In this document: positions 1 to 5,261 of the stretch, piece by piece | How the letters are laid out: each line of letters begins with the position of its first letter | Numbering within the stretch: position 1 is the first letter of the stretch | NCBI GenBank assembly: GCA_015492395.1 | Contig: WGFD01000229.1 | Coordinates: forward strand, 1-5,261 | DNA: 5,261 bases | From: Deltaproteobacteria bacterium | GTDB taxonomy: Bacteria; Desulfobacterota; GWC2-55-46; S146-70 | Direction: 5' to 3' | Notes under the pieces: generated by a model | Databases searched by the model: none | Told to the model about the DNA's origin: nothing | What the model saw: only the letters and a program-made list of their open reading frames with translations | Position numbers and translations under genes: made by a program

Positions 1-17
1 ATATCCCTGTGCCGCGC

Positions 18-46
18 GGAAGGTCTGAATAAATCAGACCTTCCTT
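18..46 (+). terminator. Hairpin, possible intrinsic terminator of an off-window gene
   Basis: An 11-bp perfect inverted repeat, GGAAGGTCTGA (18-28) and TCAGACCTTCC (34-44), surrounds the 5-base loop ATAAA. It is followed by only TTAATC, so the U tract is poor. On the opposite strand the hairpin is followed by GC-rich sequence, so if it terminates anything it is a plus-strand transcript entering from the left. It would separate that gene from the tRNA. The perfect stem is plain in the sequence; the terminator role is inference. Confidence 0.45.
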
Positions 47-138
47 AATCTATCGAGGCGAGATACCTTTTACAACAGGTTGAAGCCTCCTCAACAAAGG
101 TCCAGGGAAGCTTCGAATGTAAAGAGTGTACATTTATA

Positions 139-167
139 TTAAAACAAACGTTCACACTGTGCATAAC
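139..167 (+). promoter_or_regulatory. Weak candidate promoter for tRNA-Arg
   Basis: TTAAAA (139-144) and CATAAC (162-167) each match the sigma-70 consensus at 4 of 6 positions and are separated by 17 bases. Transcription would start near 174, leaving a short leader before the tRNA at 191. The surrounding 117-165 stretch is AT-rich compared with the rest of the window. An inverted repeat, AATGTA (116-121) and TACATT (129-134), lies just upstream, but its significance is unknown. The match is weak, and the tRNA could be expressed from elsewhere. Confidence 0.28.
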
Positions 168-190
168 AGCCGTGGTCATTTGTATCTGTT

Positions 191-267
<77 letters not shown>

Positions 268-304
268 GCTCTTATCGACCTGTTGATACTATCTTTACGA
301 GTAG

Positions 305-335
305 CTATTGCAATTGTGGCACCTGTATACAATAG
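305..335 (+). promoter_or_regulatory. Candidate nadB promoter/operator region
   Basis: TACAAT at 328-333 is the best -10-like hexamer between the tRNA and nadB (5 of 6). No good -35 stands 16 to 18 bases upstream of it. An alternative pairing is TTGCAA (308-313) with AATAGT (331-336) at 17-base spacing. A 6-bp inverted repeat, CTATTG (305-310) and CAATAG (330-335), frames the region, and the 8-base palindrome ATTGCAAT (307-314) lies inside it, so a dimeric regulator could bind here. It does not resemble the NadQ or NrtR operators as I recall them. A start near 340 would place the alternative hairpins at 354-405 in the leader. Confidence 0.25.
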
Positions 336-353
336 TTATCTTTCCGAATCCAC

Positions 354-443
354 GCGGACGAATCACATGCAGGGGGGCGTCCGCTGCATGCCGCTCTTCC
401 CTGCAATCATATGCCTGAATGAGTGCCATAACCTGTTGGGGAA
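354..443 (+). promoter_or_regulatory. nadB leader with mutually exclusive hairpins
   Basis: Three inverted repeats compete for the same bases. Hairpin A pairs GCGGACG (354-360) with CGTCCGC (378-384). Hairpin B pairs CATGCAG (366-372) with CTGCATG (384-390). Hairpin C pairs 368-377 (TGCAGGGGGG) with 396-405 (CTTCCCTGCA) over 10 bp with two G-U pairs. The 3' arm of C, TTCCCTG (397-403), can also pair with the apparent nadB ribosome-binding region TTGGGGAA (437-443), with two G-U pairs. The layout would allow a switch between exposed and hidden ribosome-binding site. All pairings were read by eye. Regulation is inferred, and no known riboswitch class was recognised. Confidence 0.33.
438..443 (+). 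promoter_or_regulatory. nadB: Ribosome-binding site that sets the nadB start at 446
   Basis: GGGGAA lies directly upstream of the ATG at 446-448, with only two bases between, which is short. The alternative upstream in-frame ATG at 419 has no purine-rich sequence before it. Starting at 446 gives an N-terminus that enters the FAD-binding beta strand almost at once, as in other NadB proteins. Confidence 0.5.
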
Positions 444-445
444 TA

Positions 446-2050
446 ATGGCCATAATATCTGACTTTCTGGTGATAGGCAGTGGTATTGCTGGCCTTAGCT
501 TTTCATTGAAGGCCGCGAGGCACGGCACCGTCAATATTATTACCAAGAGGGAGATGGCCGAGTCGGCCACCTACTATGCCCAGGGCGGTATAGCTTCGGT
601 CCTGAGCAAAGAAGACAGCTTTGAAGATCACATCAAGGATACCTTGGAGGCCGGGGCCGGACTATGCCATCCCGATATAGTTGATATAGTCATAAAAGAC
701 GGTCCTAAGAGGATACAGGAGCTTATCAACCTCGGTACCCACTTTTCCAAGGTGTCCGGAAACGGTTCGGAGGACTTGGCCCTTGGGAGGGAAGGAGGGC
801 ACTCAAAGAGGAGGATCGTCCATGCGGGTGATATAACCGGGAGGGAGGTTGAGATCGCCCTTTTAAACGGGGTCTCGAGCGAAGGTAATATCTCCATATT
901 CGAAAATCATATAGCCATCGACCTCATAACATCTTTAAAGTTCATTAACGGGAGGAATAATAACAGGTGTATCGGCGCCTACGTGCTTGACAAGACTACG
1001 GGAGAGATCGACACCTTTACCGCCAGAGTCACCATCCTGGCCACCGGTGGCTCCGGGAAGGTATATCTCATCACAAGTAATCCCGACGTAGCCACGGGTG
1101 ACGGCATTGCCATGGCTTTCCGTGCAGGCGCGACGGCGGCTAATATGGAGTTCATGCAGTTCCATCCGACCTGCCTCTTCCATCCGGAGGCGAAGAGTTT
1201 CCTCATATCCGAGGCCGTAAGGGGCGAGGGAGGCATATTGAGGCTGGAGGATGGTACTCCATTCATGAGAAGGTACCACCCAAAGAAGGATCTGGCCCCA
1301 CGGGATATCGTCGCCAGGGCCATAGACTTTGAGCTGAAGAAGCGCGGCTCCGAGTGTGTATACTTGGACCTCAGCCACAAACCGGCCGATTTCATCAAAA
1401 AACGTTTTCCTAATATATACAAGAGGTGCCTGGAATTTGGTTATGACATGACAAGGGAGCCGGTTCCGGTCGTCCCGGCTGCGCACTACATGTGTGGAGG
1501 TGTGCTGACCGACAGCTATGGTGAGAGCACTATCAAAAGCCTCTTTGCGATAGGTGAGACGGCCTGCACCGGCCTGCACGGCGCCAACCGGCTTGCGTCC
1601 AACTCCCTCCTCGAGGCCCTGGTATTCGCTAACCGCGCATACCTCAAGGCCGTGGAGAACCTCAAGGAGAGCAAGAACAAGACGCTACCGGAGATTCCGT
1701 CATGGACCACAGGAAAGGCCGTAGACAGCGACGAGGCCGTCGTTATCACCCAGAATTGGGATGAAATCAGGCGCTTTATGTGGAACTACGTTGGCATTGT
1801 GAGGTCCGACAGAAGGCTGGAACGCGCGAAGCGGAGAATCCAAAACCTGAAGGTCGAGATCAACGAATACTATTGGGACTTCACCATAACGAGTGACCTC
1901 ATCGAGCTCAGGAATATAGCGACCGTATCCGAGCTGATAATAAGGGCCGCCGCCATGAGGAAGGAGAGCAGGGGTTTACACTACAACATAGACTATCTGG
2001 AAAGGGACGACGAAAACTGGCTTAAGGATACAATCATCCACCCTGCCTAG
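446..2050 (+). CDS. nadB: L-aspartate oxidase NadB
   Basis: This flavoenzyme of the cytosol oxidises L-aspartate to iminoaspartate, using oxygen or fumarate as acceptor. NadA then condenses the product with dihydroxyacetone phosphate to give quinolinate in de novo NAD synthesis. The 534-residue product is close to the E. coli length (540) and resembles it throughout. Residues 11-16 are the GSGIAG dinucleotide-binding motif. The fumarate reductase/succinate dehydrogenase-type flavoprotein features include YYAQGGIA near residues 43-50, E116 in REGGHS, H240 in QFHP, R286 in [10 protein letters not shown]347 in [10 protein letters not shown] and R382 in [10 protein letters not shown]. These correspond to E. 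coli E121, H244, R290, H351 and R386, so the active site is intact. A C-terminal helical domain ends with [10 protein letters not shown]. An upstream ATG at 419 would add nine residues but lacks a ribosome-binding site. No nadA or nadC is in the window. Its stop overlaps the convergent gene's stop. Confidence 0.97.
   Translation: MAIISDFLVIGSGIAGLSFSLKAARHGTVNIITKREMAESATYYAQGGIASVLSKEDSFEDHIKDTLEAGAGLCHPDIVDIVIKDGPKRIQELINLGTHFSKVSGNGSEDLALGREGGHSKRRIVHAGDITGREVEIALLNGVSSEGNISIFENHIAIDLITSLKFINGRNNNRCIGAYVLDKTTGEIDTFTARVTILATGGSGKVYLITSNPDVATGDGIAMAFRAGATAANMEFMQFHPTCLFHPEAKSFLISEAVRGEGGILRLEDGTPFMRRYHPKKDLAPRDIVARAIDFELKKRGSECVYLDLSHKPADFIKKRFPNIYKRCLEFGYDMTREPVPVVPAAHYMCGGVLTDSYGESTIKSLFAIGETACTGLHGANRLASNSLLEALVFANRAYLKAVENLKESKNKTLPEIPSWTTGKAVDSDEAVVITQNWDEIRRFMWNYVGIVRSDRRLERAKRRIQNLKVEINEYYWDFTITSDLIELRNIATVSELIIRAAAMRKESRGLHYNIDYLERDDENWLKDTIIHPA
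2047..2050. other. Shared CTAG: overlapping stops of convergent genes
   Basis: The palindrome CTAG supplies the TAG stop of nadB on the plus strand (2048-2050) and the TAG stop of the metallophosphoesterase gene on the minus strand (2047-2049). There is no intergenic space, so any transcription terminator for either gene must lie inside the coding sequence of the other. I saw no U-tract hairpin close to the junction. Confidence 0.95.
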
Positions 2051-2784
2051 TATCCCACTTTCAGTCTTTCGGCGAACTCGGGAGGAAGCCCGGAGTCGAT
2101 AATCTTACGGCATGTCGCCTCTACATCATAATCCTCCCTGAAGAACTCCACCTTGCCCTTTTCAGAGTCGTATATGGCGAAGGAGGTCCTGTAGTCCAGG
2201 TCCCTCGGCTGTCCGACGCTACCGGGATTAATCAGATAACTCTTGCCCTCCACGAGGACGATCTCATTGCCGACCTCAATGGAAAGGTTGTCTTTAAAGA
2301 TGGAATAAACCGCCTGCACATGGGTATGGCCGAAGAAACAGAGCATAGGGCCCCTGGACTCCTCTTCCATCATCTCGAAGTTGACTCCGGCGTCATAGAG
2401 GCTTGCTATATACCTGTCGGTGTCGTCGATCCAGCCATGAATGGCGAGGGTGGCGCCGTTGATGTACAGTTTCCTGGGGAGCTTCTTAAGAAAGTCTATG
2501 CTCTCTTTGCTTATATTCTGAAGGGTCCAGTAGATGGCCGACTCTGCCAGGGGATTAAAGTCTCCAGGCTCGTCTATGCCGGAGACCCTGGAGTCATGGT
2601 TCCCCATTACACACTTTACGCTCCTCTCTTTAACCAGTTTGATACAGGCATCGGGGTCGGCATTGTAGCCCACTAGATCGCCCAGACACACTATCTCATC
2701 AACGTCCTTGCCGTCGATAGCGGCTAATACTGAGCCGAAGGCCTCAAGGTTGGAGTGGATATCTGATAGAATGGCATAGCGCAT
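2047..2784 (-). CDS. Calcineurin-like metallophosphoesterase (YfcE/MJ0936-type)
   Basis: The 245-residue product has the full set of motifs for a soluble two-metal phosphoesterase. They are D8-x-H10 in ILSDIHSN, G35-D36 in CLGDLVGY, G61-N62-H63-D64, H116 in the HGW segment, G152-H153-T154-H155, and the [10 protein letters not shown] segment at 186-195 typical of the small YfcE/MJ0936-like branch. The family hydrolyses phosphodiesters or phosphomonoesters with Mn or similar metals; the physiological substrate cannot be told from sequence. No signal peptide is seen, so it is probably cytosolic. It starts at an ATG nine bases after the 104-aa gene stops. There is no Shine-Dalgarno motif in that gap (TTTTTGA precedes the ATG), so translation is probably coupled to the upstream gene. 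The [12 protein letters not shown] start is typical of the family. Confidence 0.93.
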   Translation of the reverse strand: MRYAILSDIHSNLEAFGSVLAAIDGKDVDEIVCLGDLVGYNADPDACIKLVKERSVKCVMGNHDSRVSGIDEPGDFNPLAESAIYWTLQNISKESIDFLKKLPRKLYINGATLAIHGWIDDTDRYIASLYDAGVNFEMMEEESRGPMLCFFGHTHVQAVYSIFKDNLSIEVGNEIVLVEGKSYLINPGSVGQPRDLDYRTSFAIYDSEKGKVEFFREDYDVEATCRKIIDSGLPPEFAERLKVGY

Positions 2785-2793
2785 TCAAAAAGA

Positions 2794-3108
2794 CTAGTGA
2801 ATAGTGCCTCTGGACTCCTCTCTGCTCAAGCGGTCGTCCGAACTCTTAAACGGACTCTCTATAAAACGTTCCCTGCAGTGCTTGCACAGAATGAATGTAC
2901 GTATATGGTATACATCATCTTCAAGGGCGGCGGAATCCATATCTTCGATATAGTCAAAGAGATACTCTATGTCATTTTCAACATCTCCGTTCATATCTTC
3001 CAGCTCCAAGTAACCGTCAAAGTCTGCAAAACTCTTGATCTCAACAATATATCTTAAACTGCCGTCGGGCAGCTCAGATCCACAACAGTGACATGTTTGA
3101 CAGTTCAT
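2794..3108 (-). CDS. Hypothetical 104-aa protein with paired-cysteine (zinc ribbon-like) ends
   Basis: I do not recognise a named function. The product begins with a cysteine cluster, C3-x2-C6-x-C8-C9, and has a second knuckle, C75-x2-C78 (LCKHCRERF), which together look like a zinc ribbon closed across the protein. Between them lie a beta-rich stretch (RYIVEIKSFADFDGYLE, 19-35) and a strongly acidic segment (about 36-65, many D and E). The C-terminus (85-104) is polar and probably disordered. There is no signal peptide or membrane segment. A clear AGGAGG precedes the ATG. The gene is second of a probable three-gene unit: it overlaps a possible 41-codon ORF by ATGA and is followed nine bases later by the metallophosphoesterase, so a role linked to that enzyme is possible but unproven. 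Metal binding is inferred only from cysteine spacing. Confidence 0.82.
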   Translation of the reverse strand: MNCQTCHCCGSELPDGSLRYIVEIKSFADFDGYLELEDMNGDVENDIEYLFDYIEDMDSAALEDDVYHIRTFILCKHCRERFIESPFKSSDDRLSREESRGTIH

Positions 3109-3230
3109 GATCCTCCTAGGCTTTCAGCTTTAAAGATACAAAGCGAATCCCTGCCGCCGTTCAGGGGCATGCAGATATTCTCACGCGGGTTGTAGCGGAA
3201 GGCAGTAGACACGTATAGTCCTTGCCGCAT
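3105..3230 (-). CDS. Possible 41-aa small protein or leader ORF
   Basis: An open frame on the minus strand runs from the ATG at 3228-3230 to TGA at 3105-3107. It overlaps the ATG of the 104-aa gene by four bases (ATGA). The product starts MRQGLYVSTAFRYN and ends FKAESLGGS. It has two cysteines (C20, C31), no membrane segment, and no family I recognise. In favour: the start lies about 11 bases below the predicted transcription start of the promoter at 3248-3276, the stop is coupled to the next gene, and codons 10-29 end in G or C in 17 of 20 cases. Against: the ribosome-binding site is weak (GTGAAG), the ORF is short, and the last third loses the third-base bias. It may be a genuine small protein, a regulatory leader peptide, or chance. 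An in-frame TGA three codons upstream of the ATG rules out a longer form. Confidence 0.42.
   Translation of the reverse strand: MRQGLYVSTAFRYNPRENICMPLNGGRDSLCIFKAESLGGS
3112..3117 (-). promoter_or_regulatory. Strong Shine-Dalgarno for the 104-aa gene
   Basis: Read on the minus strand this is AGGAGG, three bases before the ATG at 3106-3108, which is closer than the usual five to nine. It lies inside the last codons of the possible 41-aa ORF (codons CTA GGA GGA). Ribosomes finishing that ORF would therefore pass through the site, which fits translational coupling. Confidence 0.75.
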
Positions 3231-3247
3231 GGATCTTCACTTTCTTG

Positions 3248-3276
3248 AGTATGACATATCCTCTATATATTGTCAA
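3248..3276 (-). promoter_or_regulatory. Sigma-70-type promoter downstream of lnt
   Basis: On the minus strand, a perfect -35 TTGACA (3271-3276) is followed by a 17-base spacer and the -10 hexamer CATACT (3248-3253, 4 of 6). TGT sits directly before the -10, giving an extended TGn element. Transcription should start around 3241. It lies in the gap right after the lnt stop, so it would drive the 41-codon ORF, the 104-aa gene and the metallophosphoesterase as a unit independent of lnt. Confidence 0.7.
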
Positions 3277-3292
3277 ACTAAAGAGCTGCCGG

Positions 3293-4828
3293 TCACATGG
3301 ACCTTCTCAGGCCCGTAAAGACATAAGTCAGGCTCAAGAGCGAGAAGGCGGACGATAATAGAGGAAAGTAGTCACCGTACCTTGTGTAAACTGTATATAG
3401 ACCACCCTTATACGCCACTTCACCGATTATGGCGCCTCTCTCGAACAACCCCTTTTTGGCCACAGTCCTCCCCACCGGATCTATGACACCGCTTATACCC
3501 GTATTCGCAGCCCGCAATACAAATATCCTGTTCTCCACCGCCCTGAAGACGGCCATATCGAAATGTTGATATGGAGCGGCGGTCTTCCCGAACCATGCAT
3601 CGTTTGTGATTACCGCCATTAAGCCAGCGCCTCTTTTCGTAAGCCCTCTTGCAAGCTCAGGGAAGATGGATTCGAAACATATCAACACCCCTATACTGCG
3701 CCGGTCCGTCAACTTCAACGGCTTCAGCTCACTTCCCGGTGTAAAGTCACCTATGCCCTCCGTAAGCTTGTCTATGAAAAATAGGACCTTCTTTAACGGC
3801 ACATACTCTCCGAATGGAACCAGATGGACCTTGTCATACCTGTTCAAGACCTCCCCCTCCGGCGAGAGGAGGAATGCACTGTTGTAATACTCCACTCTTC
3901 CATCCTTCCTAGCATACGCCGGGCTTCCGGCCAATAGATAACTCCCGATTTCCCGTGGCACGTCGTATACCAGAGGCGCAAATATCGCATCGGACTGGAG
4001 GAAGAAGGGCATGGCGGTCTCAGGCCAGACTACAAGATCAACCCCTTCGCCGGTGAGGTCCTTTGTGAGGCCCCTGTATATCTCTACAGTCTCCAGCTTA
4101 TAGCCCGGATCCCACTTCCGGGACTGCTCGATGCTCCCCTGCACCACGCCAGCCCTTATTCCCTTCCATTCGGACACTGAAAAATCCACCCTTTCCGTCC
4201 GGTAAATGCCGTATACCAATACGGCTAACGTTGCTCCGACCGAGAGAGTAACGGCGGAGATGAGCGGTCTGTCCCTGATGAACATCCCGGACTTCAAGAC
4301 CATATAGAGCATGGCATTGAATAGGACCAGAATGAACGATACTCCCCAGACCCCTGAAATATCCGCAACCTGTATTACATGCAGGAAAGTGGCCTGAGAA
4401 TATCCCAACAGGTCCCATGGGAAACCACTGAAGAGGTGGCCTCTCAGATATTCAAGCGCCACCCACGATGAAGCGGTGAAGAGTATTCTTGTAACATGTC
4501 CCAGCCCGGCGGTCACACTGAATCCGAGGCCAAAAAAGGCATAGTAGAGCGCCATATAAGCGGCAAGGAGAAGCAGCACAGCGCATCCAATGTAAACTGG
4601 CACACCTCCATAGTAGTACATTGAGTTCACCACCCAGTAGATCGTCCCGAGAGAGAATATGAGCCCCCAGACAAAACCCGTAATGAAGGCGCCTCTTGGT
4701 CCCTTGCCATCCATGGCAAAGAAGAGGGGTACTAATCCCACCCATGCCAGGACGAATAGATTGAAGGGGGCGAAGGAGAGTATAAGCATCAGCGCAGAGG
4801 AGATCAGTAAAACGGTATCTCTTCTCAT
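3293..4828 (-). CDS. lnt: Apolipoprotein N-acyltransferase Lnt
   Basis: Lnt is an inner-membrane enzyme that moves an acyl chain from a phospholipid to the N-terminal cysteine of diacylglyceryl lipoproteins, the last step of their maturation before Lol export. The 511-residue product matches the E. coli length (512). A hydrophobic N-terminal half (about residues 5-210) holds several membrane segments and the typical FSGFPWDLLGYSQ stretch (133-145). A nitrilase-type domain follows (about 224-475). The catalytic triad is visible as E270 (VVWPETAMP), K333 (RYDKVHLVPFGEYVP) and C384 (GVLICFESIFPE), matching E. coli E267, K335 and C387; E341 in PFGEY is also conserved. A last membrane helix spans about 487-506. 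The ATG overlaps the stop of the PAP2 gene (ATGA, 4825-4828) and has no clear ribosome-binding site, so reinitiation after the PAP2 gene is likely. A new promoter begins 17 bases after its stop. Confidence 0.97.
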   Translation of the reverse strand: MRRDTVLLISSALMLILSFAPFNLFVLAWVGLVPLFFAMDGKGPRGAFITGFVWGLIFSLGTIYWVVNSMYYYGGVPVYIGCAVLLLLAAYMALYYAFFGLGFSVTAGLGHVTRILFTASSWVALEYLRGHLFSGFPWDLLGYSQATFLHVIQVADISGVWGVSFILVLFNAMLYMVLKSGMFIRDRPLISAVTLSVGATLAVLVYGIYRTERVDFSVSEWKGIRAGVVQGSIEQSRKWDPGYKLETVEIYRGLTKDLTGEGVDLVVWPETAMPFFLQSDAIFAPLVYDVPREIGSYLLAGSPAYARKDGRVEYYNSAFLLSPEGEVLNRYDKVHLVPFGEYVPLKKVLFFIDKLTEGIGDFTPGSELKPLKLTDRRSIGVLICFESIFPELARGLTKRGAGLMAVITNDAWFGKTAAPYQHFDMAVFRAVENRIFVLRAANTGISGVIDPVGRTVAKKGLFERGAIIGEVAYKGGLYTVYTRYGDYFPLLSSAFSLLSLTYVFTGLRRSM

Positions 4829-5238
4829 CTCAGAACGGAGGTGTAGAGATAAAAGATAAGGAAAGTAACCCCTATGCCGAGGATAGCGCCAAAGAAGACT
4901 TCGGCCTTGGTATGGATGCCGGCAGTCAGCCTGCTATGGCTCACCATGGTAGCCATCAGGAATGCCAGGAGTACAACCACAGGATCGCCGGACAGGAGTA
5001 GTATCGACGTCCATAGTGAATAGGCTACGGCTGAGTGGCCGCTGGGCATACCCCCGTGGAGAGGCCTGCCTTTCCCCACAGACGCCTTCAGTATGACAAC
5101 CCCTATAACCACCAACAGCAGTGAGACGAGAGCAAGGTGTCCGGAATACTCCTTTGCTTCCCTTAACAGGGATGAAAGTGGGGTTGTCAAGTACTTTGAG
5201 AATAGAAGATAACTCATTATCACTACACAGAGAGAAGA
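4825..5238 (-). CDS. PAP2-family lipid phosphatase, 5'-truncated (probable DgkA-PAP2 fusion tail)
   Basis: The frame is open to the contig end, leaving 137 genuine residues. The three PAP2 motifs are present: K51-x6-R58-P59 (KASVGKGRP), P65-S66-G67-H68, and S102-R103-x5-H109-x3-E113 (SRLTAGIHTKAE), where E replaces the common D. Several hydrophobic stretches indicate an integral membrane enzyme that dephosphorylates a lipid phosphate or diphosphate, such as phosphatidate or undecaprenyl diphosphate. Counted residues 1-17 (SSLCVVIMSYLLFSKYL) resemble the last helix of a DgkA-type lipid kinase followed by a linker. I therefore infer that the full gene is a DgkA-PAP2 fusion whose kinase half lies beyond the contig. 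An internal ATG (residue 8) could start a stand-alone protein, but it has no ribosome-binding site and begins inside a membrane helix. The stop overlaps lnt's ATG by four bases, pointing to one envelope-lipid operon. The apparent MYKRQ start farther out is adapter sequence. Confidence 0.88.
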   Translation of the reverse strand, partial: SSLCVVIMSYLLFSKYLTTPLSSLLREAKEYSGHLALVSLLLVVIGVVILKASVGKGRPLHGGMPSGHSAVAYSLWTSILLLSGDPVVVLLAFLMATMVSHSRLTAGIHTKAEVFFGAILGIGVTFLIFYLYTSVLR

Positions 5239-5261
5239 CTGTCTCTTATACACATCTGACG
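5239..5261. other. Untrimmed Nextera/Tn5 mosaic-end adapter (artefact)
   Basis: Bases 5239-5257 are CTGTCTCTTATACACATCT, the 19-bp Tn5 mosaic end used in Nextera library preparation, followed by GACG, the start of the attached adapter. Its position at the very end of the window and its exact match show that it is sequencing-library DNA carried into the assembly, not a transposon in the genome. Translated on the minus strand it gives the false start MYKRQ from a GTG at 5251-5253. Genomic sequence should be taken to end at 5238. Confidence 0.97.

Noticed and set aside
354..390. H-type pseudoknot made of stems 354-360/378-384 and 366-371/385-390
   Set aside because: The stems interleave, but no bases separate the two 3' arms and only five bases would have to span both stems. 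The geometry is implausible, so I treat them as alternative hairpins.
419..445. Nine-residue N-terminal extension of NadB from the ATG at 419
   Set aside because: No ribosome-binding site precedes it, whereas GGGGAA precedes the ATG at 446, and the shorter start fits the family N-terminus better.
935..1579. Minus-strand 214-codon ORF opposite nadB
   Set aside because: It lies wholly inside the strongly supported nadB coding frame, has no recognisable domain, and reflects codon bias on the opposite strand.
3293..4828. Plus- and minus-strand ORFs inside lnt (for example 4098-4418, 4452-4745 and 3606-3887)
   Set aside because: All fall in other frames of a complete, motif-intact lnt gene and show no domain of their own.
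5239..5257. Tn5 or other transposon end in the genome
   Set aside because: The exact mosaic end followed by GACG at the contig terminus is the Nextera library adapter, not a natural insertion.

Overview
The window reads as ordinary chromosomal DNA of a Gram-negative bacterium. A complete apolipoprotein N-acyltransferase gene (lnt) implies triacylated outer-membrane lipoproteins. Protein style and gene order recall Deltaproteobacteria or Nitrospirota, but the sequence does not settle the taxon. The molecule is almost certainly the end of a shotgun contig: its last 23 bases are an untrimmed Nextera/Tn5 transposase adapter, not genome.

Plus strand, left half: a hairpin that may be the terminator of an off-window gene (18-46), a tRNA-Arg(UCU) with encoded CCA (191-267), a roughly 180-base leader with competing inverted repeats, and nadB (446-2050), the L-aspartate oxidase of de novo NAD synthesis. 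By my count 27 of the 36 arginine codons in nadB are AGG or AGA, the codons this tRNA reads.

Minus strand, right half, read from right to left: the 3' part of a PAP2 phosphatase gene, probably the tail of a DgkA-PAP2 fusion (4825-5238, cut by the contig end); lnt, joined to it by an ATGA overlap (3293-4828); a good promoter just after lnt (3248-3276); a possible 41-codon ORF (3105-3230); a 104-aa cysteine-motif protein that overlaps that ORF by ATGA (2794-3108); and a calcineurin-like metallophosphoesterase (2047-2784). The metallophosphoesterase and nadB converge, and their TAG stop codons share one CTAG.

Functionally there are two themes: NAD biosynthesis (nadB), and envelope lipid and lipoprotein metabolism (PAP2 lipid phosphatase plus Lnt). 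The downstream three-gene unit has unknown physiology. I see no mobile element, CRISPR array, defence locus or convincing new system. The items most worth checking are the leader of nadB, the short ORF in front of the 104-aa gene, and the adapter, which creates a false N-terminus on the last ORF.
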